From: Neisseriaceae bacterium ESL0693
Lineage (GTDB): Bacteria > Pseudomonadota > Gammaproteobacteria > Burkholderiales > Neisseriaceae
Direction of reading: 5' to 3'
Length of the DNA stretch: 64,000 nt
Assembly: GCA_029433475.1 (NCBI GenBank)
Contig: JAQTIE010000007.1
Coordinates: forward strand, 1 to 64,000
The first letter of the stretch is position 1. The number at the start of each line of letters is the position of its first letter. The translations under genes were made by a program, and so were the position numbers. Of the stretch, positions 7,839 through 17,067 are shown piece by piece. A model generated the notes under the pieces. The model saw nothing but the letters and a program-made list of their open reading frames with translations. It searched no databases and had not been told where the DNA came from.

Positions 7839-8369
7839 ATGAACCTGTCATTAAAACAACATACATTTCTGGCCGGCGTGATGGCCGCTTTGGCGATACC
7901 AGCCGCACTGGCTGCCACACCGGCGGCAACGTTACAAACATGGCCGCAACATCAGGCTGCCGATATGAACCCAACCCGTACCATTCAGGTGGTGAATATC
8001 TGGGCCACATGGTGCACGCCTTGTCGTCAGGAAATGCCGATGTTATCGCACTGGGCACAGCAAAAGCAACGACAGGAAGGCAGGCGCGCGCCTGAGGTCA
8101 TTGGCATTGCCATTGATAATGATGCGAATTTGCAACGATTTAGCCGACAGGTAAAAGTAAGTTATCCTTTGTTGCGCTATACCGGACAGGACAGTCAGGC
8201 ATGGATGCAGAGTCTGGGTAATAGTGTGGGCGGTTTACCTTTTACACTGGTGCGTGCGCCGCGTTGTGGCGGATTCAGTCAGACCTTGCTGGGCGCACTT
8301 GATCCGGACAAACTGAATAAGGCAGTCGCGGCCGCCCAACAGGCGTGTGTACGTCAAGGCATTAAATAA
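7839..8369 (+). CDS. TlpA-like periplasmic thioredoxin
   Basis: A 176-residue protein with a signal peptide (about 1-25, cut near ALA-ATPA), then a thioredoxin fold with the redox motif WCTPC (Cys59, Cys62) after VVNIWAT. The conserved cis-proline region reads GGLPFTLV. It resembles TlpA/ResA-type reductases that donate electrons to cytochrome c maturation or other periplasmic disulphides. Two extra cysteines near the C terminus (PRCGG, QQACV) are unusual. It is divergent from the arsC-like gene and has no cytochrome neighbours, so its partner is unknown. Confidence 0.85.
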   Translation: MNLSLKQHTFLAGVMAALAIPAALAATPAATLQTWPQHQAADMNPTRTIQVVNIWATWCTPCRQEMPMLSHWAQQKQRQEGRRAPEVIGIAIDNDANLQRFSRQVKVSYPLLRYTGQDSQAWMQSLGNSVGGLPFTLVRAPRCGGFSQTLLGALDPDKLNKAVAAAQQACVRQGIK

Positions 8370-8636
8370 ACCAGCATGTGAGGTGCGGGTTCAGGCTAAC
8401 CTTGAGCTGTTATTTGAATATCTCTCAATCAATATAGTTGTGATGGTCATCAACTTTATAAGCCTAGGCTGGATTGGCAGTCCCTGATTTGCTGACTGAA
8501 AGCATGGCTAAAATGAGGGCGTTTTCTGCTGATTTTTTTGTGTTTGCTGCCAGATGGTCTAAAGCCATCCTGAAGTGCATACTCTTAAAATCGTGTAATA
8601 CCCGATCAATCTGCAACAGTTGTTTAAGCCGTTAGC

Positions 8637-10202
8637 TTATTCTGCTGATGGAGAGGCATGGTTGAGGCATAGCAAATCAATATTATAGTGTGCGCCATGG
8701 TTGCGGTTTTGATGCAGGCCGTCATACACCATCAGAATGGTGGTGATGAGGGACTGGGTATCTGTTGATGATGGTTCGCTTTGCTGATACCAGTAATGTA
8801 ACTGTTGCCATAGTTTTCGCATGCCTGCATCAGAGCGGCAAATACCAAAATACTGGCTCATGTGGTGTTGTAAAACAGTCAGATTGAACGCAATAGGCTT
8901 AATGCTGTTGTCTGTTTTTGTCTGCGCCAAGGCCGTTTTCACGGTATTCCAGCTGATGGCGGATACATCGGTTTTCATGGCCGGCCAGGTATTTGTCTGA
9001 TCAGCCAGATAATGTTGGATATTCTGTGCAGCGGCTCGCCCCAGTACTACGCATTCCAGGAGTGAATTACTGGCCAGCCGATTGGCACCATGTAAACCGG
9101 TACAGGCGGTTTCTCCGACCACGTATAAGGCAGGCACATCAGTGCGCGCAGCCAGATCAGTGATTACGCCACCACAGGCATAATGCGCTGCCGGCGCTAC
9201 CGGTATCCAGTCGCGGGTGATGTCTATCTGGTGTGTCAGGCAATGCTGATAAATGCTGGGAAAATGGCGAATGATAAAATCTGTGTCTAAATGAGTAATA
9301 TCCAAAAATACATGCGACTGCCGGTTTTCGGCCATTTCAGTAGCGATGGCGCGCGCCACAATATCACGCGGCGCCAACTCAAGTCTTTGATCGTATTTTT
9401 CCATAAAGCGCTCACCGCGGTGATTGCGCAATAATCCACCTTCGCCACGCACGGCTTCAGAAATTAAAAAGCAGGGATTTTGTGGCTTTGCCAAGGCAGT
9501 GGGGTGAAATTGCACAAAAGCCAGCTGTTTAACACGGCAGCCGGCCAGTGCCGCCAGCGCCACACCATGCCCTTGTGCTGACAGGGGGTTGGTTGTCAGG
9601 CCAAATAACTGGCCAAGACCACCAGTGGCCAGCACAGTACAGCGGGCATGAATGATACCCGTTGACCCATCGGCCTGCCTTACAAGGCCACCGTTGCAAC
9701 CTTGTGTGTCGGTGATTAATTGCTGTAATTGCGTTTGTGGCAAAAGCCGGATATTGGGGCGGTGCTTTAAATGCTGTTGCAGTGTGGTGGTGATGCTTAA
9801 ACCGGTATGATCAGCCACATGGGCAATACGCCGCTGACTGTGGCCGCCTTCGCGGGTCAGATGCAAAGTGCCGTTTTCACGGCTGAAGGGTACACCCAGC
9901 TGACACAGCCACTGAATGGCGTCACCCGCCTGAGACAGAATATGCCGGACATGGTCAGTATCGCATAAACCAGCGCCGGCAATCAATGTATCGTGTACAT
10001 GTTCTTTAACCTGATCAAAAGGATCCAGTACGGCGGCGATGCCACCTTGTGCATAGCCGCTGGCGCATTCGATAAGATCAGACTGGGCAATCAGTGTAAT
10101 GTGGGTTTCCGCGGGCAGCGACAATGCCACACTCAGGCCGGCCAGACCGGCGCCCACAATCAATACGTCTGTCTGAGATTCAGGCAAAAGAGCCCTTTGC
10201 AT
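8637..10202 (-). CDS. nadB: L-aspartate oxidase
   Basis: Oxidises L-aspartate to iminoaspartate with FAD, the first step of de novo NAD synthesis. At 521 residues it has the family length. The FAD-binding [11 protein letters not shown] lies at about 17-27, [13 protein letters not shown] follows, HPTALAKPQ and SEAVRGEGG mark the succinate-dehydrogenase-type active region, and [18 protein letters not shown] the C-terminal FAD contact. Its first 23 bases overlap the end of nadA, so translation is probably coupled and iminoaspartate can pass to NadA. Regulation is expected from the nadA promoter. Confidence 0.96.
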   Translation of the reverse strand: MQRALLPESQTDVLIVGAGLAGLSVALSLPAETHITLIAQSDLIECASGYAQGGIAAVLDPFDQVKEHVHDTLIAGAGLCDTDHVRHILSQAGDAIQWLCQLGVPFSRENGTLHLTREGGHSQRRIAHVADHTGLSITTTLQQHLKHRPNIRLLPQTQLQQLITDTQGCNGGLVRQADGSTGIIHARCTVLATGGLGQLFGLTTNPLSAQGHGVALAALAGCRVKQLAFVQFHPTALAKPQNPCFLISEAVRGEGGLLRNHRGERFMEKYDQRLELAPRDIVARAIATEMAENRQSHVFLDITHLDTDFIIRHFPSIYQHCLTHQIDITRDWIPVAPAAHYACGGVITDLAARTDVPALYVVGETACTGLHGANRLASNSLLECVVLGRAAAQNIQHYLADQTNTWPAMKTDVSAISWNTVKTALAQTKTDNSIKPIAFNLTVLQHHMSQYFGICRSDAGMRKLWQQLHYWYQQSEPSSTDTQSLITTILMVYDGLHQNRNHGAHYNIDLLCLNHASPSAE

Positions 10203-11376
10203 GATGTGTTCCTAACCAGTGGGTGAATTGAGCCATCTGTTTGCTTAAATCAGACTGTGAATATGGCTGTTGTGACTTGAATGTACGCCAGGCTGTTGAA
10301 AAATCCAGCATACGCTGAATCGGCTGGCGGGCAGCTTTTTGCAGGTGTTCGCTCACCGTGATGGATTGCTGTGGCTGTGTCAGCGCCTCTATGCAGGCAG
10401 TTAAACTATTCATGGCCATCCATGGGCAAAAGGCACAGGATTTACAGGTAGCGCCATTGCCGGCCGTGGGTGCGGCCAGAAAAGTTTTTTGCGGGGCTTT
10501 TTTGCGCATTTCATGCAAAATACCCAGATCGGTGGCCACGATAAAGGTATCGGTATGATCTTCAGTGACTGCTTGTAATAAACGGCTGGTGGAGCCAACC
10601 ACATCTGCCTGTGCCACCACGCTGTCAGGCGATTCAGGATGAACCAGCACCTTGGCCTGAGGGTAGCGTAATTTCATGCTGGCCAGTTCCTGCCCTTTAA
10701 ATTCATGATGAACAATACAGGCACCCTGCCATAACAGCATATCCGCCCCCGTGTGGCTCTGGATATAGTGTCCCAGATGACGATCAGGCCCCCAGATGAT
10801 TTTGTGCCCTAAACTGTGCAGATAAGCCACGATCTCCAGAGCAATGGAAGAGGTGACCACCCAGTCAGCACGTGCTTTGACCGCAGCACTGGTATTGGCA
10901 TAAACCACCACCAGCCGGTCAGGGTGCTGATCACAAAAGGCGCTGAATTCTTCGGCCGGACAACCCAGATCAAGTGAACAGTTGGCTTCTTGTTCCGGCA
11001 TGAGAATGGTTTTGGCCGGACTGAGTATTTTGGCGGTTTCACCCATAAAGCGCACACCGGCCACCAGCAAGGTGCTGGCGGCGTGTTGAGCACCAAACCG
11101 CGCCATTTCCAGCGAATCGCCGACCATGCCGCCGGTTGCCAGTGCCAAGTCCTGTATTTCAGGTTCAACATAATAATGCGCCAGTAGCACCGCCTGCTGT
11201 TGCCGCAATAATGGCACCAGTTTTTGACTGAGCTGCTGCTTCTGTTGTCGCGTCAGTGCTTCGGGTACTTTTGCCCATGCGTGCTGCAATGATGACCGGG
11301 CATCAGCCGGCGTGCTGTGAACAGGTTTTTCATAATCAACCGCACGCCAGCAGGCATGGGAATCGGTAGTAGACAT
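10180..11376 (-). CDS. nadA: quinolinate synthase
   Basis: Condenses iminoaspartate with dihydroxyacetone phosphate to quinolinate, using a 4Fe-4S cluster. I take the ATG at 11376 (398 residues), preceded by GAGAAAG; a TTG at 11391 is the only longer choice. [16 protein letters not shown] and the conserved cysteines in [21 protein letters not shown] and [14 protein letters not shown] supply the cluster ligands and active site. It is the first gene of nadA-nadB, divergent from the NrtR gene, with a palindrome overlapping its promoter. Confidence 0.96.
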   Translation of the reverse strand: MSTTDSHACWRAVDYEKPVHSTPADARSSLQHAWAKVPEALTRQQKQQLSQKLVPLLRQQQAVLLAHYYVEPEIQDLALATGGMVGDSLEMARFGAQHAASTLLVAGVRFMGETAKILSPAKTILMPEQEANCSLDLGCPAEEFSAFCDQHPDRLVVVYANTSAAVKARADWVVTSSIALEIVAYLHSLGHKIIWGPDRHLGHYIQSHTGADMLLWQGACIVHHEFKGQELASMKLRYPQAKVLVHPESPDSVVAQADVVGSTSRLLQAVTEDHTDTFIVATDLGILHEMRKKAPQKTFLAAPTAGNGATCKSCAFCPWMAMNSLTACIEALTQPQQSITVSEHLQKAARQPIQRMLDFSTAWRTFKSQQPYSQSDLSKQMAQFTHWLGTHHAKGSFA

Positions 11377-11411
11377 GGGTTTCTTTCTCAAGACCAGTTG
11401 ACTGAGTTTAT

Positions 11412-11430
11412 TATGCTCATTTTGATTATA
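11412..11430. promoter_or_regulatory. candidate NrtR operator at the nadA promoter
   Basis: TATGCTCATTTTGATTATA is an imperfect inverted repeat that matches the palindrome in front of nadC at 14 of 19 positions by my count. On the minus strand the same bases include TATAAT (complement of 11425-11430), a likely -10 box for nadA, so a bound protein would block transcription. Confidence 0.6.
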
Positions 11431-11545
11431 AAAGGCAAATATTTAACCGCTATACCCACTGGCAGAACAAAAAACCAACATTATTTTGTTTTCAGGTGTT
11501 AAGTTTCTTACAATAAGCCGAGTAATGACTGAATGAATCATAATC

Positions 11546-12520
11546 ATGATAGAGACAACGGCTGAAGAATCAGCAATTTCTGCTACCCACATGGTCACGC
11601 AGCCAGGCAGTGTGGCCGAGCTCGTAGTGGTGCTGTTTGCCGTAACAGATTTTGTGGCACGGGTATTAACCATTGAAGCGGGCGAATGCCTGCCATTTGG
11701 ACCTTTGATGCCTGTGCATCACTCCTTGCAGGCAGGGGCGCGGGCATGGGTGCATCAGCAAACAGGGCAGCCATTGGGATATATGGAGCAGCTTTATACT
11801 TTTGTTGATGTTAAGCGTGCCAGTCAGAATGGTTATTCGCTGATTTATATCAGTTATCTCGGGCTGGTGCAGGAAGCCGATGAATCTGGCCTGAACCTGG
11901 CTGCCCGCTGGCAGGATTATTATGTTTATTTTCCGTGGGAGGATACTCGCAGCCCGACGCAGCCACACATACTGGCGCAGATAATGCCATTATTGCAATA
12001 TTGGGTAGATGCCGCGCCTGACCCAATTACCCGCAGCGCACGCCAGCAACGGCTGAATCTTGGCTGGGGGCTGGGAGAATATACCTGGCTGGCCGAAAAT
12101 ACATTGTTGCGGTATGAATTGCTATATGAAGTGGGGTTGATTCCCGAATCCCCTTATTATGCGCACCAATTACCTGCCGAGGTGGTCGGGGTACCGATGA
12201 AATATGATCACCGCCGCATTCTGGCCACTGCCGTATCGCGCTTGCGTGCCAAGCTGCATTATCGGCCAGTGATCTTTGATTTGATGCCGCCACAATTTAC
12301 CTTGTATCAATTGCAGCGCAGCATTGAAGCTTTGAGCGGTACCGAGTTACACAAACAGAATTTTCGCCGGCTGGTGCATCATCAGCAATTGGTGATTCCT
12401 ACCGGCCAATCGGCTGTGGCCGAACGCGGACGACCGGCACAATTATTCTGTTTCAATCAGGCCGTGCTGCAAGAAAGTTTATTGTCTGGCTATCGTTTGC
12501 CGATACTGAATCAAAACTGA
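11546..12520 (+). CDS. nrtR: NrtR-type Nudix-related regulator of NAD synthesis
   Basis: A 324-residue protein lying between the divergent nadA and nadC. The N-terminal part (about 25-165) has a Nudix-like outline (VVLFAVTDFVARVLTIEAG, TGQPLGYMEQLYTF) but no intact Nudix catalytic box, as in NrtR regulators. The C-terminal part (about 225-315) is the winged-helix region: FTLYQLQRSIEALSG, LHKQNFRRLV, GRPAQLFCFN. NrtR proteins repress NAD genes and are released by ADP-ribose; ligand here is inferred. Start is uncertain: the first ATG is used, and a later one at 11591 is possible. Confidence 0.85.
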   Translation: MIETTAEESAISATHMVTQPGSVAELVVVLFAVTDFVARVLTIEAGECLPFGPLMPVHHSLQAGARAWVHQQTGQPLGYMEQLYTFVDVKRASQNGYSLIYISYLGLVQEADESGLNLAARWQDYYVYFPWEDTRSPTQPHILAQIMPLLQYWVDAAPDPITRSARQQRLNLGWGLGEYTWLAENTLLRYELLYEVGLIPESPYYAHQLPAEVVGVPMKYDHRRILATAVSRLRAKLHYRPVIFDLMPPQFTLYQLQRSIEALSGTELHKQNFRRLVHHQQLVIPTGQSAVAERGRPAQLFCFNQAVLQESLLSGYRLPILNQN

Positions 12521-12695
12521 ATCAGAATGTGTGTGGTGAGCAGGATAGGGGACGGCGATTATTTTATGGATAAAGACCAAATATTTTTTATGGTTCTGAA
12601 ACCAGGAAAGCATTCTCTAAGCGCAATGATGTTTAAGGCCTGATGATGGCTTTGGTAATGGCAAACATCAGAGGTGGTTTTTCAAAGCGTAAGCG

Positions 12696-12736
12696 TATAA
12701 TATATACTCCCATTGAGTATATAAAAAGAGGCTGAT
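12696..12736 (+). promoter_or_regulatory. nadC promoter and candidate NrtR operator
   Basis: A TATAAT box (12696-12701) is followed at once by the palindrome TATACTCCCATTGAGTATA (12703-12721), nearly perfect around its centre. The site would cover the transcription start. A ribosome site (AAGAGG) then precedes the nadC ATG. The same motif lies at the nadA promoter. Confidence 0.65.
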
Positions 12737-13588
12737 ATGCATGATGTTTTACCCTCGGTATTAACCCGGCCGCTGGTTGAGGCTGCGTTGACAGAAGATC
12801 TCGGGCGGCGCGGTGATCTCACTTCTGCGGCGGTAGTGTCGCCTGATTTAACTACCCGTCTGGCCATTGTAGCGCGCGAGGCTGGGGTGGCATGTGGCCT
12901 GGAGCTTGCACGGCAAAGCTTTCAATATCTGAATGAACAGATTGAATTTAATGCCTTACTGGCAGATGGTGACTCATTAAAGGCCGGTCAGGTCATGGCT
13001 GAGGTATCAGGCAATGCACGCGCCATACTGGCTGCGGAACGCACGGCGTTGAATTTTCTGACGCATTTAAGCGGCATTGCCACCACTACCCATGAAATAC
13101 AGACCCTGATTGCACCCACTGGCGCCCAGGTAACCTGCACCCGTAAAACCTTGCCCGGATTGCGGGTATTACAAAAATATGCGGTACGTGTCGGCGGTGG
13201 TCGCAACCATCGCATGGGGCTGGATGATGCGATTCTGATTAAAGACAATCATATTGCGCTGGCTGGCGGTGATATTGTGGCTACCTTGCGGCAAGCCAAA
13301 GCGTTTGCCGGCCATCTGATTGCGATAGAGGTGGAAGTGGATACTCTGGCGCAGTTAGAAAAGGTGCTGCATGAAGGGGTAGCGCTGGTGTTGCTGGATA
13401 ATATGAGTCTGGCTGATTTGTCTACCGCAGTATCGTGGTGTCGCGGTATATGTCAGACCGAAGCTTCTGGCGGCCTACGACCGGAAACCGCCTTGGCTGT
13501 TGCCAAGACGGGCGTGGATTTTCTGGCCATGGGCTATGTTACCCACAGTGCGCGCTATCTGGATATCGGTCTGGATTATACCGATTAA
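12737..13588 (+). CDS. nadC: nicotinate-nucleotide pyrophosphorylase (quinolinate phosphoribosyltransferase)
   Basis: Decarboxylates and ribosylates quinolinate with PRPP to nicotinate mononucleotide, third step of de novo NAD synthesis. The 283-residue length is typical. Motifs seen: ALTEDLGRRGDLTS near the N terminus, TCTRKTLPGLRVLQKYAV and GGGRNHRMGLDDAILIKDNH (PRPP/quinolinate contacts), IEVEVDTLAQ, LVLLDNMS and EASGGL at the C-terminal barrel. It is transcribed away from nrtR with its own operator-bearing promoter. Confidence 0.96.
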   Translation: MHDVLPSVLTRPLVEAALTEDLGRRGDLTSAAVVSPDLTTRLAIVAREAGVACGLELARQSFQYLNEQIEFNALLADGDSLKAGQVMAEVSGNARAILAAERTALNFLTHLSGIATTTHEIQTLIAPTGAQVTCTRKTLPGLRVLQKYAVRVGGGRNHRMGLDDAILIKDNHIALAGGDIVATLRQAKAFAGHLIAIEVEVDTLAQLEKVLHEGVALVLLDNMSLADLSTAVSWCRGICQTEASGGLRPETALAVAKTGVDFLAMGYVTHSARYLDIGLDYTD

Positions 13589-14174
13589 AAGAAACAATCC
13601 TTACTGCATATCAAGATTGCAATGGGTAAAATAGCTTTGTTTTGTTATTATAACTATTCATTATGCATTTGATTTTTCTGTTGGTTTCTAAGTTTTTAAG
13701 TTGTGAAGAGGATAATTTCTATAAAGCCAATCATTAATGCATGAGAAAGAAAATGTAATATGCACTGCTTTAATAAGCTTTGAATATAATTTACTCAGTA
13801 AAATACATTATTTCTATAGTGTTTAAAAAATAATGCCAAAAGAGATGAATATCCAGGCACTAAATAGACAGCGTATACCTATAGTATCAATTTAAGGCTT
13901 AAATTATGCTTCAAAATTAAATCTTTAATTTTGATTGGCTATAAAATTAATCAGATATCTGAATCATACAGAGTATAAAGCCAACACGGCTGTTTACTAC
14001 GTATTAAGTTATTTGTGTGGTTGCCTTTGATCAAATGATGGCCGGCTTTATGCGCTGATGATCAGTTATTTTTATCCTGTACGCCATCTGATCCTTTTCT
14101 TGAAGATAGCGGGTAATACAGCCTGAATAAGCCGCTTACCCGCAGTTAAAGCATCATGCAGCATGATTTAATCA
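13589..14174. other. AT-rich intergenic region
   Basis: About 585 bases between two converging genes. No open frame with coding character and no RNA gene seen. A hairpin GCGGGTAA (14109-14116)/TTACCCGC (14136-14143) with a 19-base loop lies 30 bases beyond the ilvA stop but lacks a U-tract. Confidence 0.4.
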
Positions 14175-15692
14175 TCAGCTCATGAATAATTGATAGGCAG
14201 CATTATCCGTATATTCCTGATAGGCATAACCAATATTATTCAGAAAATTCTGGAATGCGGCCTTGTCCTGTGGTGGGACATCAATGCCCACCAGTACCCG
14301 GCCAAAATCAGCGCCATGGTTGCGATAATGGAATAAGGTAATGTTCCAGTCGGATTGCATGGACGCTAAAAAGCGTGCCAGTGCGCCCGGGCGTTCGGGA
14401 AATTCAAAGCTGAACAAGCGCTCATGTGCCACTTTTTCTGTCCGGCCACCCACCATATAGCGAATATGAATTTTAGCAATCTCATCCTGAGTCAGGTCTA
14501 ATACGGCTAAATCAGCCTGTCTGAGGGTATGCACCAATTGCTGTAAGTCATCATTACTGCTGCTTTGAATGCCGACAAAAATATGGGCTTTATGCGCATC
14601 ACCATAGCGATAATTAAATTCCGTGATGTTACGGTTGCCGATCAGGTCAATGAAACGGCGGAAACTGCCCGGTTTTTCAGGAATGGTTACTGCCAGAATG
14701 CCTTCATGGCCTTCGGTCAATTCGCTGCGTTCAGAAACATGACGCAGGCGATGAAAATTCATGTTGGCGCCACTGGCCACGGCCACCAGCTGAGCATCAG
14801 TACACTGGTTTCTGGCAATATAAGCCTTTAAGCCAGCCAGTGCCAGCGCGCCGGAAGGTTCGGTAATGCTGCGGGTGTCATCAAAAATATCTTTAATGGC
14901 CGAGCAAATGGCATCAGTATCCACCAGAATAATCTCATCCAGCAAATCCCGACACAGGGTAAAGGTTTCTTCACCCACCAGTTTTACTGCGGTACCATCG
15001 GCAAACAGACCCACGTCTTTCAATTCAACCCGCTGGCCGGCTTGAATGGATTGCTGCATGGCACAGGCATCGGTGGTTTCCACGCCGATGACCTTGATTT
15101 CCGGCCGTACATTCTTAATAAACGCCGCCACACCAGCCGCCAGACCGCCACCGCCAATGGCCACAAAAATCGCATCCAATGGTTTCGGATGCTGACGGGC
15201 AATCTCCAGACCGATGGTACCCTGACCGGCAATCACATCCGGGTCATCAAAGGGAGGAATATAGGTCAGCCCGCTGTCGGCCACCAGTTTCATGGCGTGC
15301 TGATAAGCATCACTATACGATTCCCCCGATAAAACCACTTCCGCACCGCGTTTTTTTACAGCATCAATTTTAATCTGTGGCGTGGTTTTGGGCATAACAA
15401 TGGTGGCGTTACAGCCCAGTTTTTGTGCAGATAAAGCCACGCCTTGAGCGTGATTGCCGGCTGAAGCAGTAATTACACCTTTTTGCAGCTGGGCTGCATT
15501 CAGCTTGGCCATTTTGTTGTAGGCGCCACGAATTTTAAATGAAAAAACCGGCTGCAAATCTTCGCGCTTAATCCAGATATGATTGTGAAGGCGGTCAGAA
15601 AGATTGTGTGCATAATCCAGGGGTGTTTCAATGGCTACATCGTAAACGGCACTGGTCAGAATGCGGGTGAGATAATCGGTATGGGTATTCAT
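14175..15692 (-). CDS. ilvA: biosynthetic threonine dehydratase
   Basis: PLP enzyme converting threonine to 2-oxobutyrate, the entry to isoleucine. The 505-residue size with a double regulatory region fits the biosynthetic, isoleucine-inhibited form. The PLP lysine lies in FSFKIRGAYNK (K53), with TASAGNHAQGVA and GGGGLAAGVA as cofactor loops. Two ACT-like segments begin near VTIPEKPGSFRRF and FEFPERPGALARF. ilvC, ilvN and ilvB are at the far end of the window. It is divergent from the PBP5-like gene. Confidence 0.96.
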   Translation of the reverse strand: MNTHTDYLTRILTSAVYDVAIETPLDYAHNLSDRLHNHIWIKREDLQPVFSFKIRGAYNKMAKLNAAQLQKGVITASAGNHAQGVALSAQKLGCNATIVMPKTTPQIKIDAVKKRGAEVVLSGESYSDAYQHAMKLVADSGLTYIPPFDDPDVIAGQGTIGLEIARQHPKPLDAIFVAIGGGGLAAGVAAFIKNVRPEIKVIGVETTDACAMQQSIQAGQRVELKDVGLFADGTAVKLVGEETFTLCRDLLDEIILVDTDAICSAIKDIFDDTRSITEPSGALALAGLKAYIARNQCTDAQLVAVASGANMNFHRLRHVSERSELTEGHEGILAVTIPEKPGSFRRFIDLIGNRNITEFNYRYGDAHKAHIFVGIQSSSNDDLQQLVHTLRQADLAVLDLTQDEIAKIHIRYMVGGRTEKVAHERLFSFEFPERPGALARFLASMQSDWNITLFHYRNHGADFGRVLVGIDVPPQDKAAFQNFLNNIGYAYQEYTDNAAYQLFMS

Positions 15693-15865
15693 AGGATGAC
15701 TGGAATAAATTGAATAATTTTAATCAGGTTTAAAGAAAATGATTGCGGATTAACTTACAATAACGCGCATAATGGCTGAATGCAAGTAAAACGCAAAAAT
15801 GAGTGTTGATCCTGAGTATTATGGAAAGAATGATCAATGGCAATGGGTCTGTGTGAAAACAGAAG

Positions 15866-16969
15866 ATGAATAAAATAATACTGATACTGATTTGTTGTCT
15901 GGGTTGGTTGGCCGGTTTGCCTGTGGCAAAGGCGAGCGCTTTGCCGCCCATCAATGCGGCGGCATATATCGTCAGCGATGAACAAAGTGGCCGTATCCTG
16001 GCCAGACATGAAGCGTCGGCGCGCATTGAACCAGCGGCCTTAACGCAATTGATGACTGCTTATCTGGTTTTTCAAGCGCTTGAGCGGCAGCAATTAAGTT
16101 TAAAACAACCCTTGGTGGTGTCTGAGGCAGGCTGGCAGGTAACGGGCAGCCGTCTGTTCATGCAGCCCGGGCAGCCTGTGGCCACACAGACCGTGATTCA
16201 AGGAATGCTGACCATAGCCGCCAATGATGCAGCCCTGACATTGGCTCAGGCAGTAGCCGGCAATGAGGCGGCGTTTGTGCGTCAGATGAATCATGCTGCC
16301 AGCAAAATGGGTTTGAAAAACAGCCATTTTGTCAATTGTACGGGTCTGCCGGCTGTCGGGCAATACAGCAGTGCCGAGGATATCTTAACGCTGGCGCGGG
16401 CGTTGTGGCAGGATTTTCCGCAGTATCGCTCATGGTTTGGTCAGAAAAAACTGACGCATCACGGCCTGACACAGTTAAATCATAATTTATTGCTGTTTCG
16501 TGATGCATCAATAGAGGGTCTGGCTACCGGTTCAAGCATCAATGGCGGTTATCATCTGGCGGCACTCAGTCAGAAGAATAAACGGCAGCTGATGGTGGTG
16601 GTGATGGGAGCAGACAGTAGCGTTGCCCGGGCGATTGAGGCGGGTAAATTGCTGGAATGGGCGCAGAATGAATTTAATACGGTACCCATTACCGCAGTGA
16701 ATCACCCCATCGCGCATTTATCGGTTTATCATGGCCGGCAGGCTGAAATAGCGGTGGGATTGCAAGAGAAGGCTTATATCACGTTACCGAATCATCTTCA
16801 CACTACGCTGACACTGCAATTGGAGGCAACACAACCGGTATTGGCGCCAATACGCAAAGGGCAGGTGCTGGGTAAGCTGATCTGGCGGCAACACGATAAG
16901 GTGGTGGCACAAAAAAATGTGGTGGCACTACAAAGCGTGTCCGAAGCAGCTTGGTGGCAGCGCTGGTGA
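15866..16969 (+). CDS. PBP5-like (peptidase S11) protein lacking catalytic residues
   Basis: A 367-residue exported protein with a signal peptide (cut near AKASA) and the full S11 D-Ala-D-Ala carboxypeptidase layout, including a C-terminal PBP5-type domain (about 265-360) with a terminal WWQRW that could be membrane-facing. All three active-site motifs are altered. The usual SLTK reads ALTQ (A58, Q61), the usual SGN reads AAN (A118, N120), and the usual KTG reads ATG (A220). Nucleophile and both general-base lysines are gone, so DD-carboxypeptidase activity is not expected. The frame is intact, with surrounding family residues kept (AYIVSDEQSGRIL, GMLTIAANDA), suggesting selection for a non-catalytic role such as peptidoglycan binding. 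Homology is secure; the role is not. Confidence 0.85.
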   Translation: MNKIILILICCLGWLAGLPVAKASALPPINAAAYIVSDEQSGRILARHEASARIEPAALTQLMTAYLVFQALERQQLSLKQPLVVSEAGWQVTGSRLFMQPGQPVATQTVIQGMLTIAANDAALTLAQAVAGNEAAFVRQMNHAASKMGLKNSHFVNCTGLPAVGQYSSAEDILTLARALWQDFPQYRSWFGQKKLTHHGLTQLNHNLLLFRDASIEGLATGSSINGGYHLAALSQKNKRQLMVVVMGADSSVARAIEAGKLLEWAQNEFNTVPITAVNHPIAHLSVYHGRQAEIAVGLQEKAYITLPNHLHTTLTLQLEATQPVLAPIRKGQVLGKLIWRQHDKVVAQKNVVALQSVSEAAWWQRW

Positions 16970-17067
16970 TGGCGCTAAAGCAGGCGACTGATCGATCACC
17001 ATGATGAAAAGTGAACGATGATTTATAATGAATGTACAGTATTGATGGGGTTAATGAAAAGAGAACA

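Noticed and set aside
12027-12293. Minus-strand frame inside nrtR
   Set aside because: The plus frame shows a conserved Nudix/wHTH layout; this is a shadow.
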